NCBI GenBank assembly: GCA_015520395.1
Contig: WAQG01000110.1
Span: 1-10,644 of the forward strand
Direction of reading: 5' to 3'
DNA: 10,644 bases
DNA from: Candidatus Geoarchaeota archaeon
GTDB taxonomy: Archaea; Thermoproteota; Thermoprotei; Gearchaeales; WAQG01
Shown here: positions 1 through 5,760 of the stretch, in pieces
Layout: each line of letters begins with the position of its first letter
Numbering within the stretch: position 1 is the stretch's first letter
Made by a program: the position numbers and the translations under genes
The notes under the pieces: model-generated
What the model saw: only the letters and a program-made list of their open reading frames with translations
The model's database searches: none
What the model was told of the DNA's origin: nothing

Positions 1-206
1 ACCCTCACCCGCCCCTCTACGTCGCCCGGGTAGAAATGAGGTATCAGGCCATTCATGCTTCTTAGAAGCGTTGTCTTCCCACAGCCGCTCGGCCCCGTGA
101 TCAGGACGAACTCGCCCTCATCTATCCTGAGATTTATCTCCCTAAGCGCATAGCGCTGGGAACCCAGGTACCGGAAGCTGTAGTTCTCGAACTCCACTAT
201 GGGCAA
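1..206 (-). CDS. ABC transporter ATP-binding protein, ECF/CbiO-like (5' part only)
   Basis: This is the N-terminal 68 residues of an ABC ATPase; the rest lies beyond the left edge. The Walker A motif GPSGCGKTT is at about residues 38-46, preceded by the usual strand-rich start with an aromatic A-loop (YSFRY, residues 9-13). The stretch NGLIPHFYPG (about 52-61) is typical of energising ATPases of energy-coupling factor (vitamin or cobalt/nickel) transporters, so I favour EcfA/CbiO; without the signature and Walker B motifs this stays an inference. The start is TTG at 206: an in-frame TAG at 207-209 blocks any extension and GGTGGT (211-216) sits 4 nt upstream. A GTG at 197 is a weaker alternative. 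It follows the DHH gene by 10 nt and is probably co-transcribed, although its function is unrelated to the RNA genes upstream. Confidence 0.85.
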   Translation of the reverse strand, partial: MPIVEFENYSFRYLGSQRYALREINLRIDEGEFVLITGPSGCGKTTLLRSMNGLIPHFYPGDVEGRVR

Positions 207-216
207 CTAAACCACC

Positions 217-1230
217 CTAGCCTACCGGCCGGAGCTCTGCGCCGAGAACCTCACCCAACACGTCAAGAATCTTCGAGAAAACCTTGTCAAGGGGAGCCTC
301 CGCCTTAAGGCCTGCTGCGCCGGGGTGGCCGCCGCCCACCCCGTTAAACTCCCTCGCAACCCTCGACAGGACCATGCTGAGATCAACATCTATGCCGCCC
401 CTCCTGCGGCTCGAAATCCTGCAACCCTCATCCTCACTTCCAACGATGGCTATATCCGCCCCTAGCTCTACTAATGCTCTAGCCGCTGACCCCTCATAGG
501 CACCGACATGGGAGACCGCTATCAAGACCCTATCAACAATGTAAAGCCTAAGCCTCGAGGCAGCCTTCAACCTCGCCACCCTCTCAGAGTAGCTCATCTC
601 CGCCCTCACGAGGCGTAAAACGTCCCTATACCCACCACAATACTTCACCAACTCTGCAACAATCCTGAATGTTGAAGGCCGCGCAAACATGAACCTGCGG
701 GTCTCATATACTAGGGCAGCGAGGAGGCCAGCGGCAACCTTTTCTTCAGGCTTTAGACCTGCGGAGCGGTAGAGCGCGAAGACTAGCTCGGCCGTGGATG
801 GGGCTTCAGGATCTACAAGGGCGGCCTTGACCAGTCTGAGCGTTTTTTCGTCCGGCATATGATGGTCTATAAGGTAGACTGCCTTACCCTTAACCCCCTC
901 CGAGAGCCAGCCTATCTGTTCAAGCCTAGACGTATCGACCATTATTATAGCGTCGTAGTCGGGGCTTGGGTCAAGGATTATCGTGTCCTCAAAGCCTAAT
1001 TCAGAGAGTATTCGTTTGGATGCCTCGCTTATGCTCTCCGGCGCGCCGAAATGGGTGGAGAGCCCCGGCCTCATCATTAAGAGCAGCCTTTTCAGGGCAA
1101 GGCCGCTAAACACTGCGTCAGGATCGGCGTTGGGATGGCCGATTATAAGTATGGAGGACCCTTTAATCCTCCTCAGTTCCCTGAGGAACCAACCTGCTCT
1201 TCTTACGACGCCTCTCAATCTCCCTTTCAA
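217..1230 (-). CDS. DHH family phosphoesterase (RecJ/NrnA-like)
   Basis: This 337-residue protein has the two-domain layout of DHH-DHHA1 phosphoesterases. The metal-binding motifs are all visible: HPNADPDA (32-39, motif I), VDT (98-100, motif II), IDHH (121-124, motif III) and the DHHA1 substrate-binding motif GGGHPGAAG (299-307). Family members hydrolyse phosphodiesters of nanoRNA, pAp, single-stranded DNA or cyclic dinucleotides using Mn2+; which substrate this one uses cannot be told from sequence. Placement at the end of the exosome operon fits a role in finishing RNA decay products (inference). The chosen start is TTG at 1230, with GGTGAGG a few bases upstream; TTG at 1218 is an alternative. 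The gene begins inside the DUF3194 gene, overlapping it by 68 nt in another frame, so the two are probably translationally coupled. Confidence 0.9.
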   Translation of the reverse strand: MKGRLRGVVRRAGWFLRELRRIKGSSILIIGHPNADPDAVFSGLALKRLLLMMRPGLSTHFGAPESISEASKRILSELGFEDTIILDPSPDYDAIIMVDTSRLEQIGWLSEGVKGKAVYLIDHHMPDEKTLRLVKAALVDPEAPSTAELVFALYRSAGLKPEEKVAAGLLAALVYETRRFMFARPSTFRIVAELVKYCGGYRDVLRLVRAEMSYSERVARLKAASRLRLYIVDRVLIAVSHVGAYEGSAARALVELGADIAIVGSEDEGCRISSRRRGGIDVDLSMVLSRVAREFNGVGGGHPGAAGLKAEAPLDKVFSKILDVLGEVLGAELRPVG

Positions 1231-1459
1231 TAAACCTCACCACTTCCTCGCTGATCTCCTCAGTAACCTTACCCACGTCTATGTTAAATCTTTTTGAGAG
1301 CCTTATCTCAACGTCGATCGTTATCGTTTTGGACGTCGGGTCATGCGAAACCACTATCAAATAGTCCCCGAGCGATGAGACCCCAAGCCTTCTGCGAATT
1401 AGCTCCTCACAGTAACCCACAGCCTTCTCACAAATCTCGTCTATCTCCCCGGGATCCAT
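1163..1459 (-). CDS. DUF3194 family protein
   Basis: This small acidic protein of 98 residues resembles DUF3194, an archaeal family of unknown function usually encoded next to prefoldin beta. A first helix (about 4-25) is followed by two beta strands (DYLIVVSHD, 32-40, and KTITIDVEIRL, 44-54) and a long charged helix (62-85) rich in Glu/Arg, ending in a flexible tail. No catalytic motif or cysteine pair of a metal site is evident (only C10 and C17). The ATG lies 2 nt past the pfdB stop codon, and the 3' end overlaps the DHH gene by 68 nt. The assignment rests on length, alpha-beta-beta-alpha pattern and the diagnostic position between prefoldin beta and the DHH gene. No function can be given; a link to prefoldin is only a context-based guess. 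Confidence 0.82.
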   Translation of the reverse strand: MDPGEIDEICEKAVGYCEELIRRRLGVSSLGDYLIVVSHDPTSKTITIDVEIRLSKRFNIDVGKVTEEISEEVVRFIEREIERRRKKSRLVPQGTEED

Positions 1460-1461
1460 GC

Positions 1462-1824
1462 CTAGCCTGGCGACAACTTATATTTCTCCAAGGCCTTCTC
1501 AAGCTGCTTCCTAGCCTCCTCATAGCTCCTCCTCAGATTGGCCTCCTGCCTGGCGAGTGTCCGCTCCTGAAGTTCGAGTGTCTCCTTCCTTTCAGTCAGC
1601 TCCTCGAGAAGCTTGTCACGATTAACCCTGACCATAATCGTCCCGACGGCCCTGTAAACCGTGGCATCGCTACCAACCTTGTTCAGCTCCTCGATCGCGT
1701 TCTCCACGTCTATAAGCTCTACCCTGACCTGCTGTCTCCTTGTCACAATTAATCTGAGCTGCTCCTCCAGCTGCCTCAGCCTCATAGCCAGAGTTTCAAC
1801 CTCCGGGGGTAGCCGAACCGCCAT
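1462..1824 (-). CDS. pfdB: Prefoldin beta subunit (GimC beta)
   Basis: Prefoldin is a cytoplasmic hexamer (two alpha, four beta) that holds unfolded proteins and hands them to the thermosome. The 120-residue product has the beta-subunit form: an N-terminal coiled-coil helix (about 8-50), a beta-hairpin core with YRAVGTIMVRV (57-67), and a C-terminal coiled-coil helix (70-115) packed with Glu, Arg, Leu and Gln. Typical archaeal length is 110-125. I chose ATG at 1824 over the upstream GTG at 1842: GGAGGTG (1829-1835) lies 4 nt before this ATG, and MAVRLPPEVE fits the usual short N terminus. The start overlaps the pcc1 3' end by 29 nt, so its ribosome-binding site is inside pcc1. The alpha subunit is not in this window. 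Confidence 0.92.
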   Translation of the reverse strand: MAVRLPPEVETLAMRLRQLEEQLRLIVTRRQQVRVELIDVENAIEELNKVGSDATVYRAVGTIMVRVNRDKLLEELTERKETLELQERTLARQEANLRRSYEEARKQLEKALEKYKLSPG

Positions 1825-2074
1825 CCTGCACCTCCTCCACAAACACGCCTACATCATAGATCAGGGCAGCCAGGCGGCCATACGAGTTCACGGCTGCCCT
1901 AAGCTTTGATATGTTTTCAGCCTCAATATATATTAGGATTTTGTTTCCCGAAAGGGTTATCGAGGCCTCGACGCCTCCGGCGGGCCGCGACTCGATCTCG
2001 GGCTTCAGGGCCCTATACATCAACCTAGCCTCCTCCTCGCTCTCAAATTCTAATTCTATTCTGGCACTATGCAC
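1796..2074 (-). CDS. pcc1: KEOPS complex subunit Pcc1
   Basis: Pcc1 is the small dimerising subunit of KEOPS, the complex (Kae1, Bud32, Cgi121, Pcc1) that makes N6-threonylcarbamoyladenosine at position 37 of tRNAs reading ANN codons. The 92-residue product shows the family's beta-alpha-beta-beta-alpha plan: strand ARIELEFES (4-12), helix with EEARLMYRALKPE (14-26), two strands ending ILIYIEAEN (46-54), and the C-terminal helix ISKLRAAVNSYGRL (55-68) that forms the dimer and Kae1 interface. The GTG start at 2074 overlaps the Brix stop codon region by 8 nt, with GGGGGAT about 8 nt upstream. The other KEOPS genes are not here, which is usual. Location between the Brix gene and prefoldin beta matches the exosome superoperon of other archaea. 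Confidence 0.9.
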   Translation of the reverse strand: MHSARIELEFESEEEARLMYRALKPEIESRPAGGVEASITLSGNKILIYIEAENISKLRAAVNSYGRLAALIYDVGVFVEEVQDGGSATPGG

Positions 2075-2582
2075 CTTGAAGTATCCCCCTAACCTTCAGT
2101 ATAGGGCCGTAGTCCTTTAATGTTTCCGGGTGGAGGAACCTTAACCTTGGGGCTTTCCCACCCTCGAATACCACCATCCCGTACCCCCTTGGGATCGCAC
2201 TTATTGATGCGACCGTATCCAAATTGAACATCTCTGAGAGCAATGCCTCCTCCTTGTATCCAGCCCTCACCAACACGACCCCTCTTGGGTTAAACCTCAC
2301 TGCCGTTGGATTCTCCCTAAGAAGCCTAACGCCTCTTAGAAGGATCTGTCCAATGAAGGAGGGGCCTGCAGTCCCGTAAATCCTCAGCCGGCTCGGATTC
2401 CCATAAAACGTATCGACAACTATCACCCTTGAATGCCCAGCCTCGCTGGAAAGCTTCAAAAACTCCTCGAGCGACGACTTTCCCCGGGTTATCCTTACAG
2501 CTGCAAGGGCATTTGCAAGCTCCTTTGCAAACGTCCTTGTACGTCTTGAAGGCCTGTGGGAGGTCGTTACAACTATTCCCAT
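2067..2582 (-). CDS. Brix domain ribosome-biogenesis protein (Imp4-like)
   Basis: Archaea carry a single minimal Brix-domain protein related to eukaryotic Imp4, Rpf1 and Brx1, thought to act in pre-rRNA processing and large-subunit assembly. The 171-residue product starts with VVTTSHRPSRRTRTFAKEL (4-22), the characteristic opening in which a strand is followed by SxxPSxRTRxFxKEL. Later come the VIVVDTFYGNP region (about 53-63), TAGPSFIGQ (71-79) and the C-terminal DYGPILKV strand (157-164). The length is normal for archaeal members (150-190). ATG at 2582 is one base after the L37Ae stop codon, leaving no room for the rpoP gene often found here. The start has no strong ribosome-binding site, so expression probably depends on coupling to L37Ae translation. 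Confidence 0.9.
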   Translation of the reverse strand: MGIVVTTSHRPSRRTRTFAKELANALAAVRITRGKSSLEEFLKLSSEAGHSRVIVVDTFYGNPSRLRIYGTAGPSFIGQILLRGVRLLRENPTAVRFNPRGVVLVRAGYKEEALLSEMFNLDTVASISAIPRGYGMVVFEGGKAPRLRFLHPETLKDYGPILKVRGILQGA

Positions 2583-2583
2583 C

Positions 2584-2847
2584 TTAGCCTGCCATGCTAG
2601 CCTTCATTGCAGCCATTTTGCCCGCGGGCGTCACGGTGGTGTAGGCTCCTCCGGTGAAGACTGCTCCGCACTTCCTGCAGGCCCATATCCCTATCTTAAT
2701 CCTGTAGACCTTCCCGACGGTGTGGCACTTTGGACAGACCTTAGGCTTTTTATACTCCTCCATAACCCTTCTCCAGCGCTTCCTGAGGGTTGAGCCGTAC
2801 CTAGCCCCGAACCTGGCGGCTATCCCAGTTGTCTTATACTTGCCCAC
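2584..2847 (-). CDS. rpl37ae: Large-subunit ribosomal protein L37Ae (eL43)
   Basis: This 87-residue basic protein is the archaeal/eukaryotic zinc-ribbon ribosomal protein eL43. The hallmark stretch ARFGARYGSTLRKRWRRV is at 11-28, followed by a C4 zinc ribbon formed by C38, C41, C57 and C60 (CPKC and CRKC) and the conserved FTGGAYTTVTPAG (64-76). It binds 23S rRNA in the 50S subunit. The GTG start at 2847 lies inside the 3' end of rrp42 (14-nt overlap), which suggests coupled translation; the local ribosome-binding site is weak. In many archaea the gene for the RNA polymerase subunit P (Rpb12-like) follows directly; here the Brix gene follows after a single base. Confidence 0.96.
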   Translation of the reverse strand: MGKYKTTGIAARFGARYGSTLRKRWRRVMEEYKKPKVCPKCHTVGKVYRIKIGIWACRKCGAVFTGGAYTTVTPAGKMAAMKASMAG

Positions 2848-3661
2848 CTTTCACAGCCCCCAGTATCCTCTCCCTAATAGTCGGAGCTAGCTTTAAAGTG
2901 TTTTCCATAACCGCTTTAACCTCATCCATCGTGAATGAGCCGATGCCGCCCTTCTGGACGGCGCATATCTTCCCATCCTCGGTCACGGCCATCGTCAGCC
3001 TAGCCTCCATGATCGACTCCTCCTCAAGGGTTGGGTCAACGAGTATTTTTCCATTTATCTTAGCATGGGTCACGTGGATGGGTACACCTCTAAGCGGGAG
3101 TGGCTCCCTCTCTTCTAGCTTCTCCAGCCTTCCATCATCGCCAACAACAACCTTAGGCAGCTTGGTGCTGAGTAGGGCTGCCACAGCAGCGTAGCTCGAC
3201 GCATCTATGAGGTTTCCATCGTGGTTAAGGACGTATATGTCCACCCAGATCAACCTTACCTTAGAGCCGGGGACGATGACCAGCTTCTCCAGCTCTATAA
3301 AGTTAGATTCCCTTATTCCCCTGTCCACAACCCTCGCCAGCTCGATCGCGTTCTCGTCGGGGGGACCGGGCTCGAAACTCGGGGAGGCGACTGGCGGGAA
3401 CTCGGCATTAACTATGAAAACCCCCTTGTTGGGCTCGTCTGGGTAAGGCTCGCCGATCGACGACTTTATCCCCACGACCACAAACGTGTCACCAAGCTTC
3501 ACCTGGGCTGAGCCATCGGCATTGTCTATAACGCCAACTTTTATCTCCATCTTGCGATACTCTTCAAAGCCCCTGCCATCAACACGCCTGCCCTTCTCGA
3601 GCAGACTGATGATATAGTCCTTCTTCACCCTTGGGATTATGAAATCCTTAAAACTCACCAT
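2834..3661 (-). CDS. rrp42: Exosome complex component Rrp42
   Basis: Rrp42 is the catalytically inactive RNase PH-like subunit that pairs with Rrp41; three pairs form the hexameric ring of the archaeal exosome, which degrades RNA 3' to 5' phosphorolytically or adds tails. The product has 275 residues, normal for the family (about 270). Visible hallmarks are RRVDGRGFEEYR (25-36), DNADGSAQVKLGDT (46-59), the FPPVASPSFEPGPPDENAIELAR stretch (88-110, key SPSFEPGPPDE), WVDIYVLNHDGNLIDAS (139-155) and a C-terminal GIGSFT (239-244). The NHDGN loop lacks the phosphate-binding GTR/GSR residues, as expected for Rrp42. ATG at 3661 is preferred over the TTG directly before it, because GGAGGTGG (3666-3673) lies 4 nt upstream. 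It follows rrp41 by 12 nt. Confidence 0.96.
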   Translation of the reverse strand: MVSFKDFIIPRVKKDYIISLLEKGRRVDGRGFEEYRKMEIKVGVIDNADGSAQVKLGDTFVVVGIKSSIGEPYPDEPNKGVFIVNAEFPPVASPSFEPGPPDENAIELARVVDRGIRESNFIELEKLVIVPGSKVRLIWVDIYVLNHDGNLIDASSYAAVAALLSTKLPKVVVGDDGRLEKLEEREPLPLRGVPIHVTHAKINGKILVDPTLEEESIMEARLTMAVTEDGKICAVQKGGIGSFTMDEVKAVMENTLKLAPTIRERILGAVKGGQV

Positions 3662-3673
3662 CAAGCCACCTCC

Positions 3674-4378
3674 TCAAAACCCATACTCCCTCCAGATGGC
3701 CTCATACTTCTCCCTCAGCGCCTTCCGCTGAAGCTCATACACCTCCATGATCCCCTTCTTTGCCAGTTCAAGTGCCCTTATGAATTCCTCGGGCGTAAGG
3801 AGGCCGTCCATCTGGAGGAGCGTTATCTCGCCCCTCCCAGGCATCATCGCTATCGGCACGTCCGCCTCCCCATATTTATCCTCGTAATCGTCAACGTCGA
3901 GGATCAACTCGCCACCCATCTTTCCAACGGAGACGGCGGCCACAAGATCCCTCATGGGTATTCCGGCGTCTGCCAGGGCGAGGGATGCAGCATTTATGCT
4001 GGCGACCCTTGTGCTGCCATACGCGTTTAGAACCTCTATGTACACGTCTATGACCGTCCTGGGGAACTGTTTAAGCAGGACAGCAGCACTTAAAGCCTCC
4101 TTTATCACCTTGGACAGCTCGATCTCTCTCCTCGAGGGGGCCGGCGACTTCCTCTCCTCGGTCACCGAGAACGGTGCCATGTGGTAGCGCGCCCTTAGCA
4201 CAGCCCTATCGGGCATAAGTATGTGTCTTGGATGGGGCTCCTTAGGCCCGTAGACCGCGGCTATAACCTTAGTTAAACCCATTTCAACGTAGGCTGAGCC
4301 ATCGGCGTTTTTCAGGATGCCGACCTCGAACTTCATGGGCCTTAGCTGGTCTGGGGCTCTACCATCGCGCCTCCTCAC
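3674..4378 (-). CDS. rrp41: Exosome complex component Rrp41 (phosphorolytic subunit)
   Basis: Rrp41 supplies the active site of the archaeal exosome, phosphorolysing RNA from the 3' end within the Rrp41-Rrp42 ring. The 234-residue product has the family landmarks: RRRDGRAPDQLRP (2-14), AVYGPKEPHPRH (41-52), YHMAPFS (65-71), the RNA-contacting Arg pair in PSRREIELSKV (R83, R84), QFPRTVIDV (104-112), and the acidic catalytic region YEDKYGEADVPIAMMP (165-180; D167 aligns with the catalytic Asp of the Sulfolobus enzyme by my reading). Two oddities: the usual phosphate-loop sequence LQADAG(T/S)R reads LNAYGSTR (117-124), and the protein lacks about 15-20 N-terminal residues present in homologues. 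The GTG start at 4378 is forced, since the rrp4 stop TGA is in frame three codons upstream; GGTGA (4385-4389) overlaps that stop. Confidence 0.95.
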   Translation of the reverse strand: MRRRDGRAPDQLRPMKFEVGILKNADGSAYVEMGLTKVIAAVYGPKEPHPRHILMPDRAVLRARYHMAPFSVTEERKSPAPSRREIELSKVIKEALSAAVLLKQFPRTVIDVYIEVLNAYGSTRVASINAASLALADAGIPMRDLVAAVSVGKMGGELILDVDDYEDKYGEADVPIAMMPGRGEITLLQMDGLLTPEEFIRALELAKKGIMEVYELQRKALREKYEAIWREYGF

Positions 4379-4384
4379 GCCCTT

Positions 4385-5056
4385 TCACCACTCCTCCAGC
4401 ATCTTGCTTATCCGGTCGGTGAGGCCGGGAACATGAGCCTCGCGTTCAACCCTATAAATTATTTCGGCGGCCTTAAGCTCAGCCTCCTTATCCTTACCAA
4501 CGACGATTATCCGGCCATTCTGGCCAATAACCATGTCAACATTAAGCTTCTTCTTAATGAGGTTTATCAGGGACCCCTTCTTCCCAATGAGCCTGGGAAC
4601 CTTCACGGGGGTTATCTCAACAAGCGTGCCCCTCTCAACCTTACCATAACCCCTCTCGTTTATGGCTAACGAAGGACTTGAAAGGAGGTCAAAGCTTTTA
4701 ACCTTAGCAACTATCACATCCCCTATATCCAGGAATCTGTTTAAGGGCACAGTAGGCCTCGAGAGCGGCTTTTTGAAGGCAGCAGCAGCCATCAGGACTG
4801 CCTCGTAAGGCGACCTTATATCGACGCTCCAGGAGTAGAGTGAATAGTTGGTTATTATTCCAATAACCTTATCGCCAACCCTAGGTATGTAACTTCCCTT
4901 CAGAGGAATGACATTGACAACATTGTTCTTTATGTCTAGGAGGCCTATTATTGGTGAATATATCTTGCCGCCCTCAACATACACATTGTTCCCCGGCTTC
5001 AGACCCTTCTTTTCTATGGGCATTCCCGGCAAGATGAGCTCCTTCTTGCTGGACAT
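4385..5056 (-). CDS. rrp4: Exosome complex RNA-binding component Rrp4
   Basis: Rrp4 is a cap subunit that sits on the Rrp41-Rrp42 ring and feeds RNA into its pore. The 223-residue product has the three expected domains: an N-terminal beta domain with ILPGMPIEKKGLKPGNNVY (8-26), an S1 domain (about 57-140; KVIGIITNYSLYSWSVDI, 63-80), and a KH domain (about 148-208) with the GxxG loop in RLIGKKGSLI (155-164). Length is normal. ATG at 5056 is preceded by GGTGGT (5062-5067) with 5-nt spacing, located within the last codons of the SBDS gene. Its stop codon TGA forms part of the ribosome-binding site of rrp41. The alternative cap subunit Csl4 is not encoded here, as usual for this locus. Confidence 0.96.
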   Translation of the reverse strand: MSSKKELILPGMPIEKKGLKPGNNVYVEGGKIYSPIIGLLDIKNNVVNVIPLKGSYIPRVGDKVIGIITNYSLYSWSVDIRSPYEAVLMAAAAFKKPLSRPTVPLNRFLDIGDVIVAKVKSFDLLSSPSLAINERGYGKVERGTLVEITPVKVPRLIGKKGSLINLIKKKLNVDMVIGQNGRIIVVGKDKEAELKAAEIIYRVEREAHVPGLTDRISKMLEEW

Positions 5057-5057
5057 C

Positions 5058-5753
5058 CTAAACCACCCTAAGTATCTTTACCCTGCCCTCACCACGGGTC
5101 AGCTCATTGACCCTCTTTATAAGGGCTTCCTGAGCGCCAGCAGGTATCTCCAACTCGCATCTCCAGGAGCCGTCACGACGCCACTCCGACTTCAGTATCT
5201 TTCCAAACTTCTCTACGGGGCCATAGGCCCTTCCGACGTGGGCTGCGGGGATGTAAACCTCCACAATAGCCTTAGCAACCCTGAGAGGAAGAACCCTTCT
5301 GAGGGCCTTTATAGCCTCGTTCGCCTGAATCTCAACATCCTTGAATGGATCGACATTAAACTTCACCTCCTCCAGAGCCAGCTCCACCCGCTTGGGCGGG
5401 ATCGGGGCGTTTGTCCGCGGGTCTATGCAGTTTCTCGAGATGAACGTTACTATTGCCCGCCTCTTCTCCTCAATAAGCCGCCTTTTTTGCTCGGCGGTTA
5501 ATGGAACCTCGCCCTCCCTAAGTATCCTCTCCGCTATCTTGTAGGGATCCGTGGTTCCGAAGGCCTTCATAAGCAGGCTGGACGGCGCCCTATCACCCCT
5601 CCTTGCATCCTTATAGATAGTCTCAGTTATGAGAACTTTGTCTAGGCTTACCGGCTCCCCCCTCTTATACCTCCAGGCCTCCTCGGGGTCGACCAGTATC
5701 TCAAACTTCTCCCCTTTATAATGGTACCTGGCTATCCCCGGCTCCTTTGGCAT
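5058..5753 (-). CDS. Ribosome assembly/maturation factor SBDS (Sdo1)
   Basis: SBDS proteins help release the anti-association factor from nascent large ribosomal subunits and are universal in archaea. The 231-residue product shows three domains: the N-terminal FYSH domain (about 1-88) with FEILVDPEEAWRYKRGE (17-33) and the FGTTDPYKIAERIL segment (65-78); a helical middle domain with LTAEQKRRLIEEKRRAIV (85-102) and CIDPRTNAPIPPKRVELAL (108-126); and a ferredoxin-like C-terminal domain (about 160-231) with LKSEWRRDGSWRCELEIPAG (187-206). Length is standard (230-250). ATG at 5753 has GGTGA (5761-5765) 7 nt upstream, and that GGTGA contains the psmA stop codon, so the pair is probably translationally coupled. 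Its gene is followed immediately by rrp4; the gap is one base. Confidence 0.97.
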   Translation of the reverse strand: MPKEPGIARYHYKGEKFEILVDPEEAWRYKRGEPVSLDKVLITETIYKDARRGDRAPSSLLMKAFGTTDPYKIAERILREGEVPLTAEQKRRLIEEKRRAIVTFISRNCIDPRTNAPIPPKRVELALEEVKFNVDPFKDVEIQANEAIKALRRVLPLRVAKAIVEVYIPAAHVGRAYGPVEKFGKILKSEWRRDGSWRCELEIPAGAQEALIKRVNELTRGEGRVKILRVV

Positions 5754-5760
5754 ATATGGC

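Noticed and set aside
2829..3511. Plus-strand reading frames of 79-121 codons opposite rrp42
   Set aside because: They are antisense shadows of a strongly conserved gene, with no ribosome-binding sites and low-complexity Ser/Leu-rich translations.
4908..5501. 197-codon plus-strand frame across rrp4 and SBDS
   Set aside because: It spans two well-supported genes on the other strand and its translation shows no domain pattern.
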